NCBI GenBank assembly: GCA_034687125.1
Contig: JAQGBZ010000173.1
Span: forward strand, 62,001 to 126,000
Source: Neelides folsomi
Taxonomy: Eukaryota; Arthropoda; Collembola; Neelipleona; Neelidae
DNA: 64,000 nucleotides
Direction: 5' to 3'
Numbering within the stretch: the first letter of the stretch is position 1; the number at the start of each line of letters is the position of its first letter. Below, one piece after another: positions 46,981 through 59,700 of this stretch. The notes below the pieces were generated by a model. It worked only from the letters and a program-made list of their open reading frames with translations. It was not told the DNA's origin and did not search any database. Position numbers and translations under genes: made by a program.

Positions 46981-47349
46981 TATACCTGTACAACACATAG
47001 ATTACATATGCCTACTACATTACTCGTATATCTTAATTACATCAATTGACATTTATAAGCTATAACTTTACATCCCTTCAATAAATATCTTATATTTTTA
47101 AAACTTGATGTAATTCGATAAGTCTGAACTGAAGACGATGAGTCTACTAATTAATTAAATACGATTACAATGTTAATAAACCATTGAAACTTCCATAATT
47201 GATTTGACTGCACTTCTCTTTAACATAATAATTGGCTATATTGATTTCTCAGTAAACAGTAATTAAGTTTTTTAACCAACATTCTGTTCGTTAATGCTTA
47301 ACATAAAACATTTCCTATATGGAAAATCATTGAGCGATCAAGTTCCATA
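46981..47349. other. Intergenic, nothing recognised
   Basis: AT-rich spacer between the lipase and IR genes, with no clear core promoter seen. Confidence 0.4.
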
Positions 47350-49520
47350 ATGGGAAACTTCTTAAAGCTTTCATTTATTTTTTTAATCCTAAATAATATT
47401 GAAATTGATGGGAGAATAATTATTAAGAAAAATAACGAAAATAAATTGAATATTGTGAACAAATTAATTGAATATTTGTATAAAAGATCAAAAGCGCCAT
47501 TAACAATTAATTTTGTTGGAATGTTAAAAATTTCAAAATTTCAAAACCAAATATCAAATGATTATAATTTTGAATCAAACTATAACCAACTCTTCAATGA
47601 CTTCCCAATTTTACTTGGAAATTTTGGACAAAAACTGAAAACTCAAAAGAGCATTTGGAATCTAATTGCAGTTTATTTTATTTACAATTCTAATACACTT
47701 GAATTTTCATTGAACGATATTGGAAATCATATGAGTCGAAGTAGAGATTTTATAATTGCCGCTGCAAATACCAAATTTACTGAAAAAATAAAATTCAACA
47801 GCTATTTTTCACAAATGCGAAATAAAATTATAATTGATGTTGACCAACAAAAAATTCAAGTTGACCCTTTGAAATTCAATAACGGACATTTGGACATTTT
47901 GTTTGATATTTCTCAAAGCCAAATTTGGAATAAGTTGAACGATATTGGTAAATATTTACCCGGAAGGCATTTTAAAGTATCAACTGTTGAATTCCCACCT
48001 TATCAATATAAAGGAACAGATAAGGATGGAAAATTTATGATGAAGGGATTTCTATTTAGCATTATTTTATCAGCTTCACAAAATTTCAATTTCACAATTG
48101 AAGCAAAATATCATGAACTTAATTATGGAACTCTTCTTGAAAATGGAACTTGGACTGGAATGGTGTCGGATATAATTTACAGAGACCGTGGATATGAAAT
48201 GACAAGTGGAATGGCCCATGATATAAACTTTTATGAATATTTAGAATTGGCATTTCCTGTCTCCACTTTGGAATTGAGATTCGTTACACAAAATCCATCA
48301 AAGGTAATTGAAATATTTTAAATATTGTACAGGGTGATTCAAAAGTTGCTTTCTTTTTTATATGGTTGTCTAAGGTCTTTTTTCCTTAGACAACCATATA
48401 AAAAAGAAAGCAACTTATGACGCACCCTGTATAAATTAAATACTCAAATATGTAAAAAATGAAAATGTCTATAAATTGTGTTAAAACTAATAAAATCTAA
48501 TTGTTAATTAATGAATTTATTTAGAAATTTACATGGAATGGATTTTTATTACCACTCGATTTTGAAGTTTGGTTCTTACTTGTTTTATCATACTTTTTTA
48601 TTTCAATTGTTCAAACAATTATTTTATTTGTCCTTCAAGGCTGTGTGTTAACATATAAAGTATTAGACAATGGATATTTCCTGCCATTTACACTCCTTTT
48701 AGAACAAGCGCTTTCGTCTATTCCAAAAGGCGCACGTGCTCTGAGCGCCATCTGGCTTTTAGCAAATCTCGTTTTATTAACAGCTTACAGAAGCAATTTG
48801 AGATCGCATTTAGCATTTCCAATTGCTCAGAAAATTCCATCAACTTTTGCTGAGTTGGCCAATGAAGTTTCATATGATGCAATGTTTCAAGTCGCTGGTA
48901 GTATTGAAATACAATTAATAAAAACAAGCACTGATTCAAATGTGAAGAAAATTAAAAAACGCGGCAGATTTACTTCTGACATATTTAAATGTGCATCGCA
49001 GATTTTGGAAAAAAAGAATTCAGCTTGTGTGATGTGGGAACCTCTCGCCCGAACAATCATTGGGCTAAAGATGACAATAAATAAAAATGTTGATCTTTTT
49101 TCGTATTCTAAAGATTCGATTAAGCGGATTACTGCATCACTTGGATTTCAAAAAGATTCATCATTTGTGGATTCGTTTAACGGAATTTGTGCGGCTCTTT
49201 ATGAAGGCGGTTTGGTTGGTAAGTGGGAATCGGAAGATTATGAAAAATTCAAGATCATTGGCCAAGAGGAAATGTCTAAAACGAAAAATTTGGGAATTTA
49301 TAAAAGCCTCAATGAAATCCTTGCAAGTTCTGAAACTGGAAGTAAACCGCTGCCACTTTCTGCACTTAAAATTTTATTTTGGCTTGTAATTTTCGGTTCT
49401 TTAATTTCTGCGTTTGTAGTATTATTGGAAATATCATATTTTTATGTCAAAACTTTTAGTTTTCAAATTTTTATTTATCACATTACTAAATGCAATTATT
49501 TTCAAAAATTAAATAATTGA
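47350..49520 (+). CDS. Ionotropic receptor (IR), two exons
   Basis: Exon 1 47350-48303 and exon 2 48525-49520 join in phase 0 to give 649 residues. A signal peptide (MGNFLKLSFIFLILNN) precedes an amino-terminal region and S1 half (RHFKVSTVEFPPYQYKG, NGTWTGMVSDII). The first membrane helix is in exon 2 (VWFLLVLSYFFISIVQ), the pore and M3 region is ALSAIWLLANLVLLTAYRSN, then S2, and a last helix ALKILFWLVIFGSLISAF. The layout matches IRs, the chemosensory relatives of ionotropic glutamate receptors. S1 reads RDRGYEM where ligand-binding Arg-containing motifs usually occur, so glutamate binding is unlikely. The intron carries the hairpin MITE at 48328-48431. A distant paralogue of the IR at 1-1864; ligand unknown. 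Confidence 0.87.
48328..48431. mobile_element. 104-bp near-perfect hairpin MITE in the IR intron
   Basis: The arms pair almost completely from TACAGGGTG at the left to CACCCTGTA at the right; CTTTCTTTTTTATATGGTTG and CAACCATATAAAAAAGAAAG are exact reverse complements. It begins and ends with TA, as in Tc1/mariner-type MITEs. The loop is only a few bases. Confidence 0.8.
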
Positions 49521-50132
49521 AAAGGCCACCACATAAATAATAATAAATTATATGAAAATTCATTTAAAAGAAAATTATAAAAAACGCTTTGCAATAAAAA
49601 TAAGAAGTATATAATAATGTCACTTTTCGATTATTGGTTGTTAGCTTAAAATTATACTCGTGACGTATATATAAGTACGTGATATATCATTTTAATATTT
49701 AGTTTTTTAGTTTTTTAGTTTTTAAGTAAATGTAATTTGACAATTTAAAATAATAAAAAGATTATATTTATTGCCTTCAATTATTATACATGTACATATG
49801 CATAGAATGACATATAAAATAAAAATAAAGAATATACTGTAAATATAGTGATAATGGCTCCACTTTGTATCGCATCATTACGCAGTGTTTTATGTATATA
49901 CATCTTACAATGATTTGATGTTCCAATGAGAAAATTTCAATCAGTAAATTTATTGAGCGTTACAAATTGTCTACATTTATTTAATTTCATTGCATTAATA
50001 TATTAATAAATATTATATAATTTTTAAACCATTAAATTACATATAATCAAAAAAATTATATTTGAAGGTCGTTTAAAATCTCATTTAATAACAAATTTTA
50101 AAAAAATGAATAATGTAAATATTTTGGGAGCG
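49521..50132. other. Intergenic, nothing recognised
   Basis: AT-rich spacer upstream of the first Gln/Asn-rich gene. Contains only short simple repeats such as TTTTAGT near 49700. Confidence 0.4.
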
Positions 50133-50169
50133 TATATAAAAGAGATTTAAAATTCGTGTAAACTCAGTT
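50133..50169 (+). promoter_or_regulatory. TATA box and initiator of the first Gln/Asn-rich gene
   Basis: TATATAAA at 50133-50140 and the arthropod initiator TCAGTT at 50164-50169 are about 31 bp apart, a textbook core promoter, 60 bp before the ATG at 50229. Confidence 0.75.
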
Positions 50170-50228
50170 ACGAAAGCTGCTTCAAGAATCTATTTGATAT
50201 TCTATTTCCAAATTTTAAAGATTTAAAG

Positions 50229-51092
50229 ATGAAATTTCTTTCTGCATCCATCATCATCGTAAATTAAATTATATTACATTCTATTATAATTTTAATATTT
50301 TATTGATAAGCATGTATATTAAATATAGTTTTGAAAATAATGTCACATATATTTTAAAATTAGAAATCTTATTAAATTCATATAACTTTATTTATCTTAC
50401 TTAGGTTTATTTGCTATTTGCTAATGAACTTGCTGTTGGAGTATTCGGTAATTCTTATATTAATAATTAATTCTTAATATTTGATAATCTTTGAATGAGT
50501 TCACAATACTTAATTAATTCAATATTCAACAGTGTGTCCTTATATGGTAATATATTTTTTTATATTTAGGAAACCGAAATGACTACGTTGCTAAAATCCT
50601 GTTCTTAAGTTTTCCAAATGATGATTCACAAAATCCATCAATTCAAATTTTACCATTTAATCAGTAACCATTTTTTTTAATAATATTGAATTAAATTTAA
50701 AATTTATATATTCCCGAATTGAGAATTGCATTTATTTATTTTCAAAATCTCTCAATTAACTTTATTTGCTATTTTTTCCTTTTGATCTTTGATTAAATAG
50801 AAACCAACAACAAGGATCACAAACACAGAACTCTCAAAATACACAAAATCAAAATCGGCGTTTTGGGCCTAATTCCCAGCAAAGTGATAATAATCAAAAT
50901 GGAAACTCATTAAATCAAAACAACCAGCAATCACAATTTAATACTCGACAAAATAGAGAAAATGGTCAAAGAAGTCAAAATAGCCAGCAACAGCAATTTA
51001 ATAATCAAAATGGGGAAAGAAATAATTCAGGAAATCAAAATGGGCAATCAAATGATTTTAATGAACGAGGAAGAAATATTTTTTCAAAATAA
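50229..51092 (+). CDS. Secreted Gln/Asn-rich protein, 152 residues
   Basis: Four exons: 50229-50258, 50405-50447, 50570-50663 and 50801-51092, in phase. The signal peptide (MKFLSASIIIVYLLFANELA) is split over the first two exons. A short hydrophobic part (GNRNDYVAKILFLSFPND) leads into a tail of about 95 residues made mostly of Gln, Asn, Ser and Gly, with scattered Arg. Low-complexity Q/N tails of this type occur in secreted structural or silk/glue-like proteins and in prion-like domains; no catalytic domain is seen. The first short exons plus a strong TATA/Inr promoter resemble cuticle or secreted structural genes. It neighbours a similar, larger gene at 51731-53186 on the same strand, perhaps a divergent duplicate. 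Confidence 0.75.
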
Positions 51093-51641
51093 AATCGCTT
51101 TACCGATTTAGTTGATTGTTTCAAATTCATTAAATTTGAAATTAATATTTTTGCTACATGGCAAATTTTACATAAAAGTTAAAACAATATTATTAATTAT
51201 ATTGTTAACTACTTTCACTATTATATTTAGCAAGTTATTAATTAATCACTTCTGTAATTTGTGTAATTGCACTTTTCTTTGTAAATTTGGAATAAGAATG
51301 TGTTTATTTAATACGAAAAGGAAATGTTAGGTTAAAGTAATTTATAAAATTATTTAAAATTGATATATTAAGCAATACAAAATTGTTAAATTGACTTGAC
51401 GAATAAATTGATAATTTCATTTCAATAAAATTTGTGTTAATAGCTTTAATCACCCAAATAACGTCATCATGAAAAAATATATGCATGGCATACAATATCA
51501 ATATTATGTATTCTTTGTCTCAAACCCAAAGAGTTCAGATTGACAGATTGACAGGTAAATTCACAGTGTAATTGATATTAAATCAATTTATAATATTTAG
51601 ATAAGGACGACTACACATTAATTCAGTACTTTCCAATTCTT

Positions 51642-51683
51642 TATATATAAAAGAAAAATTTACATAAGAAGTTTCTATCAGTT
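51642..51683 (+). promoter_or_regulatory. TATA box and initiator of the second Gln/Asn-rich gene
   Basis: TATATATAAAAG at 51642-51653 and TCAGTT at 51678-51683, spaced about 32 bp from TATAAAAG, with the ATG exon about 50 bp downstream. Same layout and same initiator as the neighbouring gene. Confidence 0.75.
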
Positions 51684-51730
51684 CGCACTCTTCTTTCTTT
51701 CGGTATCTCCCTTTTCAGAATAAATCTAAA

Positions 51731-53186
51731 ATGGTATTTGATTAATAAATATATTTCAATGATATTTGTTAAATACTCTCGATTATTTCAAAATATAAAA
51801 ATGCGTTAATCTTCATATATTAAAAAATCTTTTATCTCAATTCTTTGGTTCAAAATTACTTCAATACAAAATATAATTCAAAAATTAATTTAAATGCATT
51901 TTTGGTATCCTCTACAGAGTTTCACCTTTATTGTTCTCTTACTGACTTATTTAACCTTAAGTTTTACTGGAATCGACGGAAGGAGACTCAAAGTCAAAAA
52001 AATAATTCCACCATCTGTTCAGGAACAAACGTTTGGGAATTTAGATCAATTTGGACCGAGAAATAATCAAGATTCACAGCAAAACTCACAAGATTTTAAT
52101 CAAAACCAACAAGCTCAACTAAACACTGGAAATGGGCAATTGAATCCTCAGGGTTTAGACATAAATGCAATTGGTAATTTTTTAAATACACAATTAGTCC
52201 AACAAGATAATCCTGGTCGTCAATTTAATCAAAACGGAGGAGGAAATAGGCAATTTGATCAAAATTCACAATTTAATCAAAATTCACAATTTGATCAAAA
52301 CTCCCGATTTAATAATTTCGACAACGACGGAAATAACGACAATAGTAATATTGCTCCTTTTTACACTCAAGACTCATCTAATGATCCAAATGGCAATTCA
52401 CAACAGGGAAATTCAAACGTATTTAATAGAAACAACAACAATGGGATAATTCCCCAGGGTTCAAATCCAAGCATTTCTCCCCAAGTTGGTTTATCGGTGC
52501 TTTACGTTGACCCTCGCTCTGGAAGTTCACGGAGAGGATTTTTAACAACTTCACTTATAACTTCAATCTCACAAATATCCGATCGGAACGAAACTCAACC
52601 TCAACCCCTTTTCCAATCTTCAAATTTCCCACCCAGCAATAACAACAATAATGGACAATTTAATAATCAAAATTTCAACCAGCAGCCAATTGATAACTTA
52701 AATGGCCAACAACCAATTCAAGGAGTTCAAGTCGGCCAGCAACCATTTTTCATCGTGTTTGCAGCAAATCCTCAGACAAATCCGATCCAAAATTCTCAGA
52801 ATCCTCAACAAAATGGGAATCAAAATAACATTCAAGGAAATAACAATAACCAAAATCCTCAACAATTTAATAATGGAAATCGACAGCAAAATTCCAATAC
52901 AAACTCCAAATTCAACTCAAATCAAAGTGTGAACAGAAGAGTTGGACAGGGGAACAGTGGAAATGGGCAATCAGGAAATAATCAATTCAACAATGGAGGA
53001 TTTCAACAAGATTTAAATGGGCGAAATTCACAAATTCAAAATGGTGTAATAAGCGGCGGCGGACAAGGAGGATATCCAAATAGAGAAACTGTGAGATTTA
53101 TAAGTGGCCAAGGAATGGGAGGTTACGGAGGTCAAATGATAGAAAATCTACCAAATCTTAATGTAGCTTATAAAGTGTTTGAATAA
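51731..53186 (+). CDS. Secreted Gln/Asn-rich protein, about 423 residues
   Basis: I place the start in a first exon holding only ATG (51731-51733, donor ATG/GTATTT), joined in phase 0 to the exon at 51918-53186 after CTCTACAG. This yields a clean signal peptide (MSFTFIVLLLTYLTLSFTG) and fits the promoter at 51642. The uninterrupted frame could instead start at 51894, giving 430 residues with a worse signal. The mature chain is rich in Gln, Asn, Ser and Gly throughout, with a tandem six-residue repeat QF(D/N)QNS at about 52250-52305. A more ordered island (VGLSVLYVDPRSGSSRRGFL, then QPFFIVFAAN) has beta-strand-like hydrophobic residues, and the end is Gly-rich. No known domain. Probable structural secreted protein. 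Confidence 0.72.
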
Positions 53187-54021
53187 AATCAAGATAAAAT
53201 AAAAACTTTTTGATAAAGTAAAATCAAAACATAATAAATACAATGAAATAACATGAATAAGTATTTTAACAATTTTTTTAATCGTTATTCGAATTTTGAT
53301 ATTTAATGTTAATAACTATTAGGTAAATGTTAATTATCGAGAATGAATAAAAGCGCGATAAACACTGTAAAGTAAACGCAATTGAATTAATTTATTTTTT
53401 ATAATTATTACAATAAAGATTGTTTTATAATGAAATAAGTCACTTGTCATTTCATATAATGATACTGTAATAAGTGCTTACATGTCTTGAATCATGCTAT
53501 TGATTCTTAAATCATAACAGTTATTAATTACATTAATAATAATATGTAAAGATTAAGTTAAATTAGTAATATAATAAACAATTGATCAAGTTGTACGACG
53601 AAAGAAAATTTAAAATCAAAAACTTTAAAACGACATACTTTTAAATAATTAAACCAAAATAACTATAATAGGTAACACATTGTAGTTAAATACAATATAT
53701 AATATTTAAATCTAAAATAGGTGTTTTTATAAGACACGCATCAAAATGCAAAATTGCCCAAATAAGCCACACATTTGAGATCTCGAAATTATTACTGACA
53801 ATAATAGTAATAAGAATAACGTAATAAGTGAATAATATATTTACAAAGAATATCTAAATATTGTATAACAAGTTAAGCTTCATATACAAACATCATATTT
53901 GAATCACATTGAGCTCATAAGACAAATTCCAATTAATATTGAAAATTCCAAAATCCGAAATTGTTCAAAAATTAAAATTGTGATTTTAGGAATATATTAA
54001 TAATAATTAATTAATAATCCT
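53187..54021. other. Intergenic, nothing recognised
   Basis: AT-rich spacer between convergent Q/N-rich and TMEM26-like genes; contains both 3' ends, with AATAAA near 53395-53415. Confidence 0.4.
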
Positions 54022-55219
54022 TCATAGTTGTGGTACTTCTTCAACATGGAGAAAAGCAGGTCGATGGTCCATTTTTAAATGGACAGATTGGCCCGAAGAA
54101 GTTCCGTTGGTCTTCGGATCAATCGACCTTTGTTTTCTCAGCCATTTGAGCCCAGTGAAAGGTTTATTGGTAAATTCCGCCTTTAATTTCTTCAGGTCCG
54201 GATAGAGCCCACGAACAAAGGCAATAATTGAGTAAATATTCTTGATAATAAAAATGGACGTGTCCGTTGCGAAGAATTGCCACAAGTAAAGACGGACGGC
54301 GAGATAAGGAACGTTCACTAGCATAAGATGAGCCAATTTGTAAAAACTTTCAATTGGAACATTGTAGATTCGCCCGTATTGTGAAGCCACGAGTTTGTAG
54401 AGAGCCACCGCAGGGAGCATCAAATTAATTGAAGAAATCACAATGATAAAATTCTCAATCCTAAATGTGTAAATCAAATGAGTCTCGGCCGTGATGAGAA
54501 GCGAGAGGAAACTGACCTGTGGAAATAAAAAAAAAGATTTTTATTAATTAATTATATTTAACTAAATTATAAAAATTGTGTTAAATTAAACGATTTTGAA
54601 TCCTTACTGAATCAAGAACTTCCAGTGCAGTTCCATAAGAGAGCGATTTAATATAAGAATTTCTAATCGGATCTTTCTGAGCATCATGATGAGCTTCGAC
54701 CAAGAGGGAAAAAATAATGGCCGTCATTCCCAATCCCAATTTGAGCATTTGGGGCCCAAAGAAAACATCTTTGCTCAAATGTTGAGGAATTTCAGACTTA
54801 AAGAGAATCACGATCTTCGCCACGAGAATGATTGAGTAAAAGATCCAGGAGAAGTGTGAGAGCGGGAAATAGTTGGCCTTTTCTTGTGACCTCTTGGAGG
54901 AGTGTGAAGTGATGTCTGGGTCACGATGGAGAGAATTCCCTTCTTCGCATGAGGGAGATCCCCTGGGGGATGAAGAAAGACTCGAATTGTCGTGTTTCTC
55001 TCCCCGTCCGCATTTCTTGGCCGCTTCGAAGGAATTGAACAAAACGAGGGCGAAGATGATGAGGACGAAGAAATCAGCAAGAAACCAAAAGAAGGGAAAC
55101 GAAGACTCCCGGAAGTGGTGGATTATGAAGTAGTTGAGAATGATACATTGGAAGAGGAAGACGGTGAAGAGGATGAGCGAATCGAAGAGACGAAACGTCG
55201 CGGTTTTTGAACACTTCAT
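54022..55219 (-). CDS. Transmembrane protein 26 family
   Basis: Two exons, 55219-54608 and 54516-54022 (GTAAGG...CCACAG, phase 0), give 368 residues, about the length of vertebrate TMEM26. There are about eight hydrophobic helices. A hydrophilic Ser-rich loop (about 70-115) sits between the early helices. Family-like wording includes FSWIFYSIILVAKIVILFK, FFGPQMLKLGLGMTAI and the acidic motif TALEVLDSVSFLSLLI, followed by AVALYKL and NVPYLAVRLYLW. The function of TMEM26 is poorly known (a surface marker of beige adipocytes in mice). Codon use is more GC-rich than neighbours. Identification is by recalled family pattern, so moderately sure. Confidence 0.75.
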
Positions 55220-56511
55220 TTTCAGTTCGGCACGTTGTTGCGGAAATTCCTATAATTATACAATAAAAACACAATTAATAAATTAATATCATAAGTAAGT
55301 AATTATACAATTAATTATAATTATAATAAAAACGACGATATTTGTGATGTGATCAAAATGAATAAAAATTTATAATAAATTGTTTAAAATAACTAATGTG
55401 AAAACTAATTTTAAAATAACTCAATTTATGAAGGTTTAATAAAAAATATTTAAATAGGTATTATTATTGGTTATTTGTCAAATGGTTTATCGAACCTTAA
55501 TTTTACATAATTACAAAAGTCAACTGAATGCCATTGTGGTAAAAGGAAATGTAAAGGACAAAATTAATTAGGTATATGAAAATTTACAAATTAATAGTCA
55601 ACTCGGTCGAGGAAAGAGACAAAACTTTAAATGAACGTTTATTTCTAAATATTAATGGAAATATTTGTAGTTACGAAAAATCCTTGTAATGATTAAGGTT
55701 CATAAAACCACATGGCTTCATTGTGGTATCAATATTACAAGAATAGGAAAAACCTCAACGAAAACGGAATTTATGATTGCCGCTTACTTTCTACACAAAA
55801 GAATATTAAAGCAGAAAATATTGCAGGTGCAGAATACTTTATTGGTACACAGAAGATATACGACTTTACATATTAAAATGTCTCAAATGTATGAAGCAGA
55901 TTAATGTTAAATGACATTAAAATTTGGATAATATTAACATTATTAGATTTAAAATGACATTATAAAAAACTATTTAAGTTAAATGTACACTCAATCTACA
56001 GTGTATGTAATGTACTCTAAATGTAAGTATGTAAATAACTAACATACATATAACTGAATATACATAGATGTACGTATTACGTAGGTATATAATATGTAAG
56101 TACATACGTAGGTACATAAAGTTATATGTGCTTTGAAAATACAATTTTTCTTATGTGGCATATTGGTAATAAAGAAGTTTAGTATTCAGTATACACATGA
56201 AATAAAGTAGTATTAAACTTGCAACGATCGTACGTTGCATTGGCTCATTGCTCAATTGCAAAATTGCGGAAATGATTCAATCCTTTCCATTAATGAGATA
56301 CTCAAACTCAACACAGATGTGAAAAGGCCAATTTAACAGACAATTTGAAAAAAAGGCCGGTGAGAATTCTCATAATACCAAATATATAATTTCCTGTGGC
56401 TTACAGATGCAAATAAATATAAAACTTGCTGATTGGGCACGAGTTGCTCGAAACAACTCATAAGGTAATGTGAAGTATCAATACATTTATTTGTATTGTA
56501 TATAATATGAA
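55220..56511. other. Intergenic, nothing recognised
   Basis: AT-rich spacer upstream of the TMEM26-like gene. A 71-codon frame at 55689 has no family likeness or promoter and is not called. Confidence 0.4.
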
Positions 56512-56792
56512 CCTACTACCCGGCGGCATAAGAGAAAGGAAAAACTGGATATAAAGAATAAAGGATTTAATTAAGGCAAAAGGAGACATAACAAAATATT
56601 AAGAGTTTAATTTACATTATACATAATCTTATTTGTTTCGATTTTTACAATAAATAATAATATTATTTAAAAACAAACATTGATTAATATTATAAAACTT
56701 AAGTTTATATATTAATCTAATTGTAAATAAAGGAAGGGAGTCCAATCGAACCAAAAAAGTTTTTCCTTTCTCCTAGGCCCGCGGGTAGTATG
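56512..56792. mobile_element. Inverted-repeat element, about 280 bp
   Basis: The left arm CTACTACCCGGCGGC...AGAGAAAGGAAAAACT pairs with the right arm AGTTTTTCCTTTCTCC...GCCCGCGGGTAGTA over about 34 bp with few mismatches. The ends are GC-rich while the centre is AT-rich and non-coding. Target duplication not certain. Confidence 0.7.
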
Positions 56793-59700
56793 TATGCAGT
56801 TATTATTGGTATACCATAATAATGTCTCAGAAGGTAGAAGGATGTAAAAAAGGTAAATTGCTATATAAGAATATCTAAAGTGATGAACGAGATTTAGTTG
56901 CGAATATTATGAAGGACATTTCCATTATAAGTGGGATGATTGAAGTGATGAGATACACTTTCAATTATAACTCATATCCCTCTTTTCTATATATGAAGAA
57001 GGTCTTAATGAGTTTCGTGTCTGAGGGACAAAAGCGCAAGAATTAAACCTTCACCAAATAACATCGGACGATATGAATCGCACACAATTCTCCATTCCTG
57101 TCCTAATCCTTATGTACTATATTCCACTTCCAATATTCTCTTCGCCATATTAATCCTCATGTTGGTGGAAAAGGGCTTAAAGGTAGACAAAGTTTTTATA
57201 CGTGCAAAAAAATAACCTTCATTTCCATACACAGATTTTCACATCGGGGTCTTAACGACTCCTCACACAGCAAGTTAAAAATATGCATGCATAAATCTCA
57301 TAATGATGTTCATTGTCAAGACCCCAATTGCTCATGCAATTCATTAAAAATCCATTCATTCCATGTACCTGAAGATCCTTTGTATGACTTTTATATAATT
57401 TATAATTATACCTTTATCCAACGTTTGGATTATGTAGAAGAATTAAAGAGAATTGTGAATTAAAATATGAAAAGCTTTTAATTAAACCTTACATAAATTC
57501 CTCCTTAATTCCGGTAACGAGCGGCTAAATAATCTGATAATAGCTACTGCTTATTAAAAGAATATTGTAAAAAATATATTTACTATACGCTCAATGTAAG
57601 TTGGATATTTAAAAAAACAATAAATAATTAATGTCAAACAATTTGTCAATGACCGACAATAAATTAAGTTGAAGATGACACGTTTTTGAAGGGAAAATTG
57701 TTAGAAAGGAACAAACACGATGTTTGTCATGTAGTTTATTGATATCGTTTCTAAAGATGATCAATATCTCATCAAAAATTCAACTTCGCCATTAAGCCTA
57801 GTCTTAAATTCAATTTTATAAACATGATAACTTTTAGATGTTCATTGATTTCTCTTACCCTTTATTAAAAATTAAAACTAATGTTGATGGATCAAGGTTT
57901 TATTGAACCCAACAAACCAAACATTAAAATTATTAAAAATTGTTTAAACATATCTTAATCACTTTACATAAGCCATAATAGTCATCAAATTTAAATATAA
58001 CGTACATGCATGTAGGATATTTATAATATTGTATGTATTTGCTAAGGCTAAAAAATATTTTTATACACTTGATTTCATATATAAGAATTCTTCCTTACCG
58101 ATAAAATCGAGTTGTAATTAAAAACTCATGCCTCGTTTGTGTGTCAATGTTGCGACAATGAATCTGATGGGAAATTGCAATTAAGTCTAACGTAACATTT
58201 TGCTGTGTTCAAGTTGGCTCTCCGTTTCTATTGTACATGATGGGGCTGAGGATGTCTCAATGACACACGATGGGATTTTAATTCCACAAAACTCGTTTGT
58301 TGTGCAAGCGCCTTTAAGAGCGCCACTTCACTCGACGAACATTCCAAGTCGACTGAAAGTACGAGACGATGAGTTGGGGAGACGCCAGCAGAAGGTAAAC
58401 AAAGCAAACTCCCCCACACGTGCAAATCAAAACATTTCCCCCCTCAACACCACGAGACGATTTTGTGCGTAAATTATATTCAACATCGTGAGATAATTAC
58501 GATTTACATAGAGAGAAAAGACGCATTTTCTGTACAAAAAACCACATCGCATAAAATAAACCTAGGTGTTAACAAAAAATGTATAAATCAGCAATTTAAA
58601 CCTTACTTACACAATATGATAATGATAATAATTCCAAAAATAATGAACATAATGATAATAATGATTTAAACATAATTAACATAGTTGTTAGATTTATCTA
58701 GGAGCTGATGTTAAGTTAACATTGTTTTCGTTAACAAACAATAAATTAGTTAAGCAAACTAAAAACTAATATAAATTCTATAATTCATTGTAATGCAATA
58801 TTAGTTTATTAAAATTAATTGGCCATGCAATGTTAAGTTAAACATGTTAAACAGTAAGTTCAACATTAAAACTATATAACTATTGCATTGTTTTAATTGG
58901 CTTAATAAGTTCACAATTGAAAAGAAATATTGAATAAAAAATCATTAAATGAAATTGAACTTGAAAGATTTGCCGCATAATCTCAATGATTTTGTCCATG
59001 AAAATGAAAGATGAATTGACCTGACATTGTATTTTGTTACAAATTCCATGTCGATCGGAGTTTCAATGAAAGGCCAACGAAAAGATAAGAAGTTGAATCG
59101 TGAATATAAGGAATTAATAAAAATTGACTCCAAACCATTCACCACAAACACTAAATACTTTTCAATGCGTGTCTGCCCTTCAACTTTACGTAGAAAAACA
59201 AAAAATTACCTCAGCATTATATTTAAACCTCTGCTATTAAAAAAAATTGTAAGGCTAAGTTGAAAAGGGGGAGGAAAAAGGAATGCGGGTAAATAAATAA
59301 AAATCACTCGCCTTTTATCAGGATAAATAAATCTGAAAACTTGTAAAAGCTCCGAATTGTAGAAGGACGTGAAGGAAGTCAAAGTCAAGTAAATTGAACA
59401 AAACACAATTAAAATGAAAAAGAGAATTAAAGTCGTAGAACGTCGGTTTGTCAAACTTTGTTTCGTCGTGTCGAATATGTTTACATAATTATTCTATTTT
59501 AGTCCCGCCTAACCCTTAAGGACCCTCCAGTCACATTTTAAATCCCTAATAATTTCCCTTCTATGCTTAATCATTAAGGGGGCACTCTGCAACTTCATTA
59601 CCCGCACCTTTAATAAAATTAACGATTTCCTTATAATTGATTATTTTATTAATTAATATTAGTATAAATAACTTTAAACTTTTATTGGTCTTTTCATGAA

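Noticed and set aside
51112-51501. Two short frames between the Q/N-rich genes
   Set aside because: AT-rich, hydrophobic by composition only, and they overlap the 3' UTR of the first gene.
52255-52932. Overlapping frames rich in Ile and Thr inside the Q/N-rich gene
   Set aside because: They are out-of-frame readings of CAA/AAT-rich codons in the main frame.
55689-55904. 71-codon plus-strand frame
   Set aside because: No domain, signal or promoter; composition like the flanking spacer.
59206-59454. 82-codon minus-strand frame with a hydrophobic start
   Set aside because: It begins at TTG with no ATG upstream, has no promoter and resembles no family.
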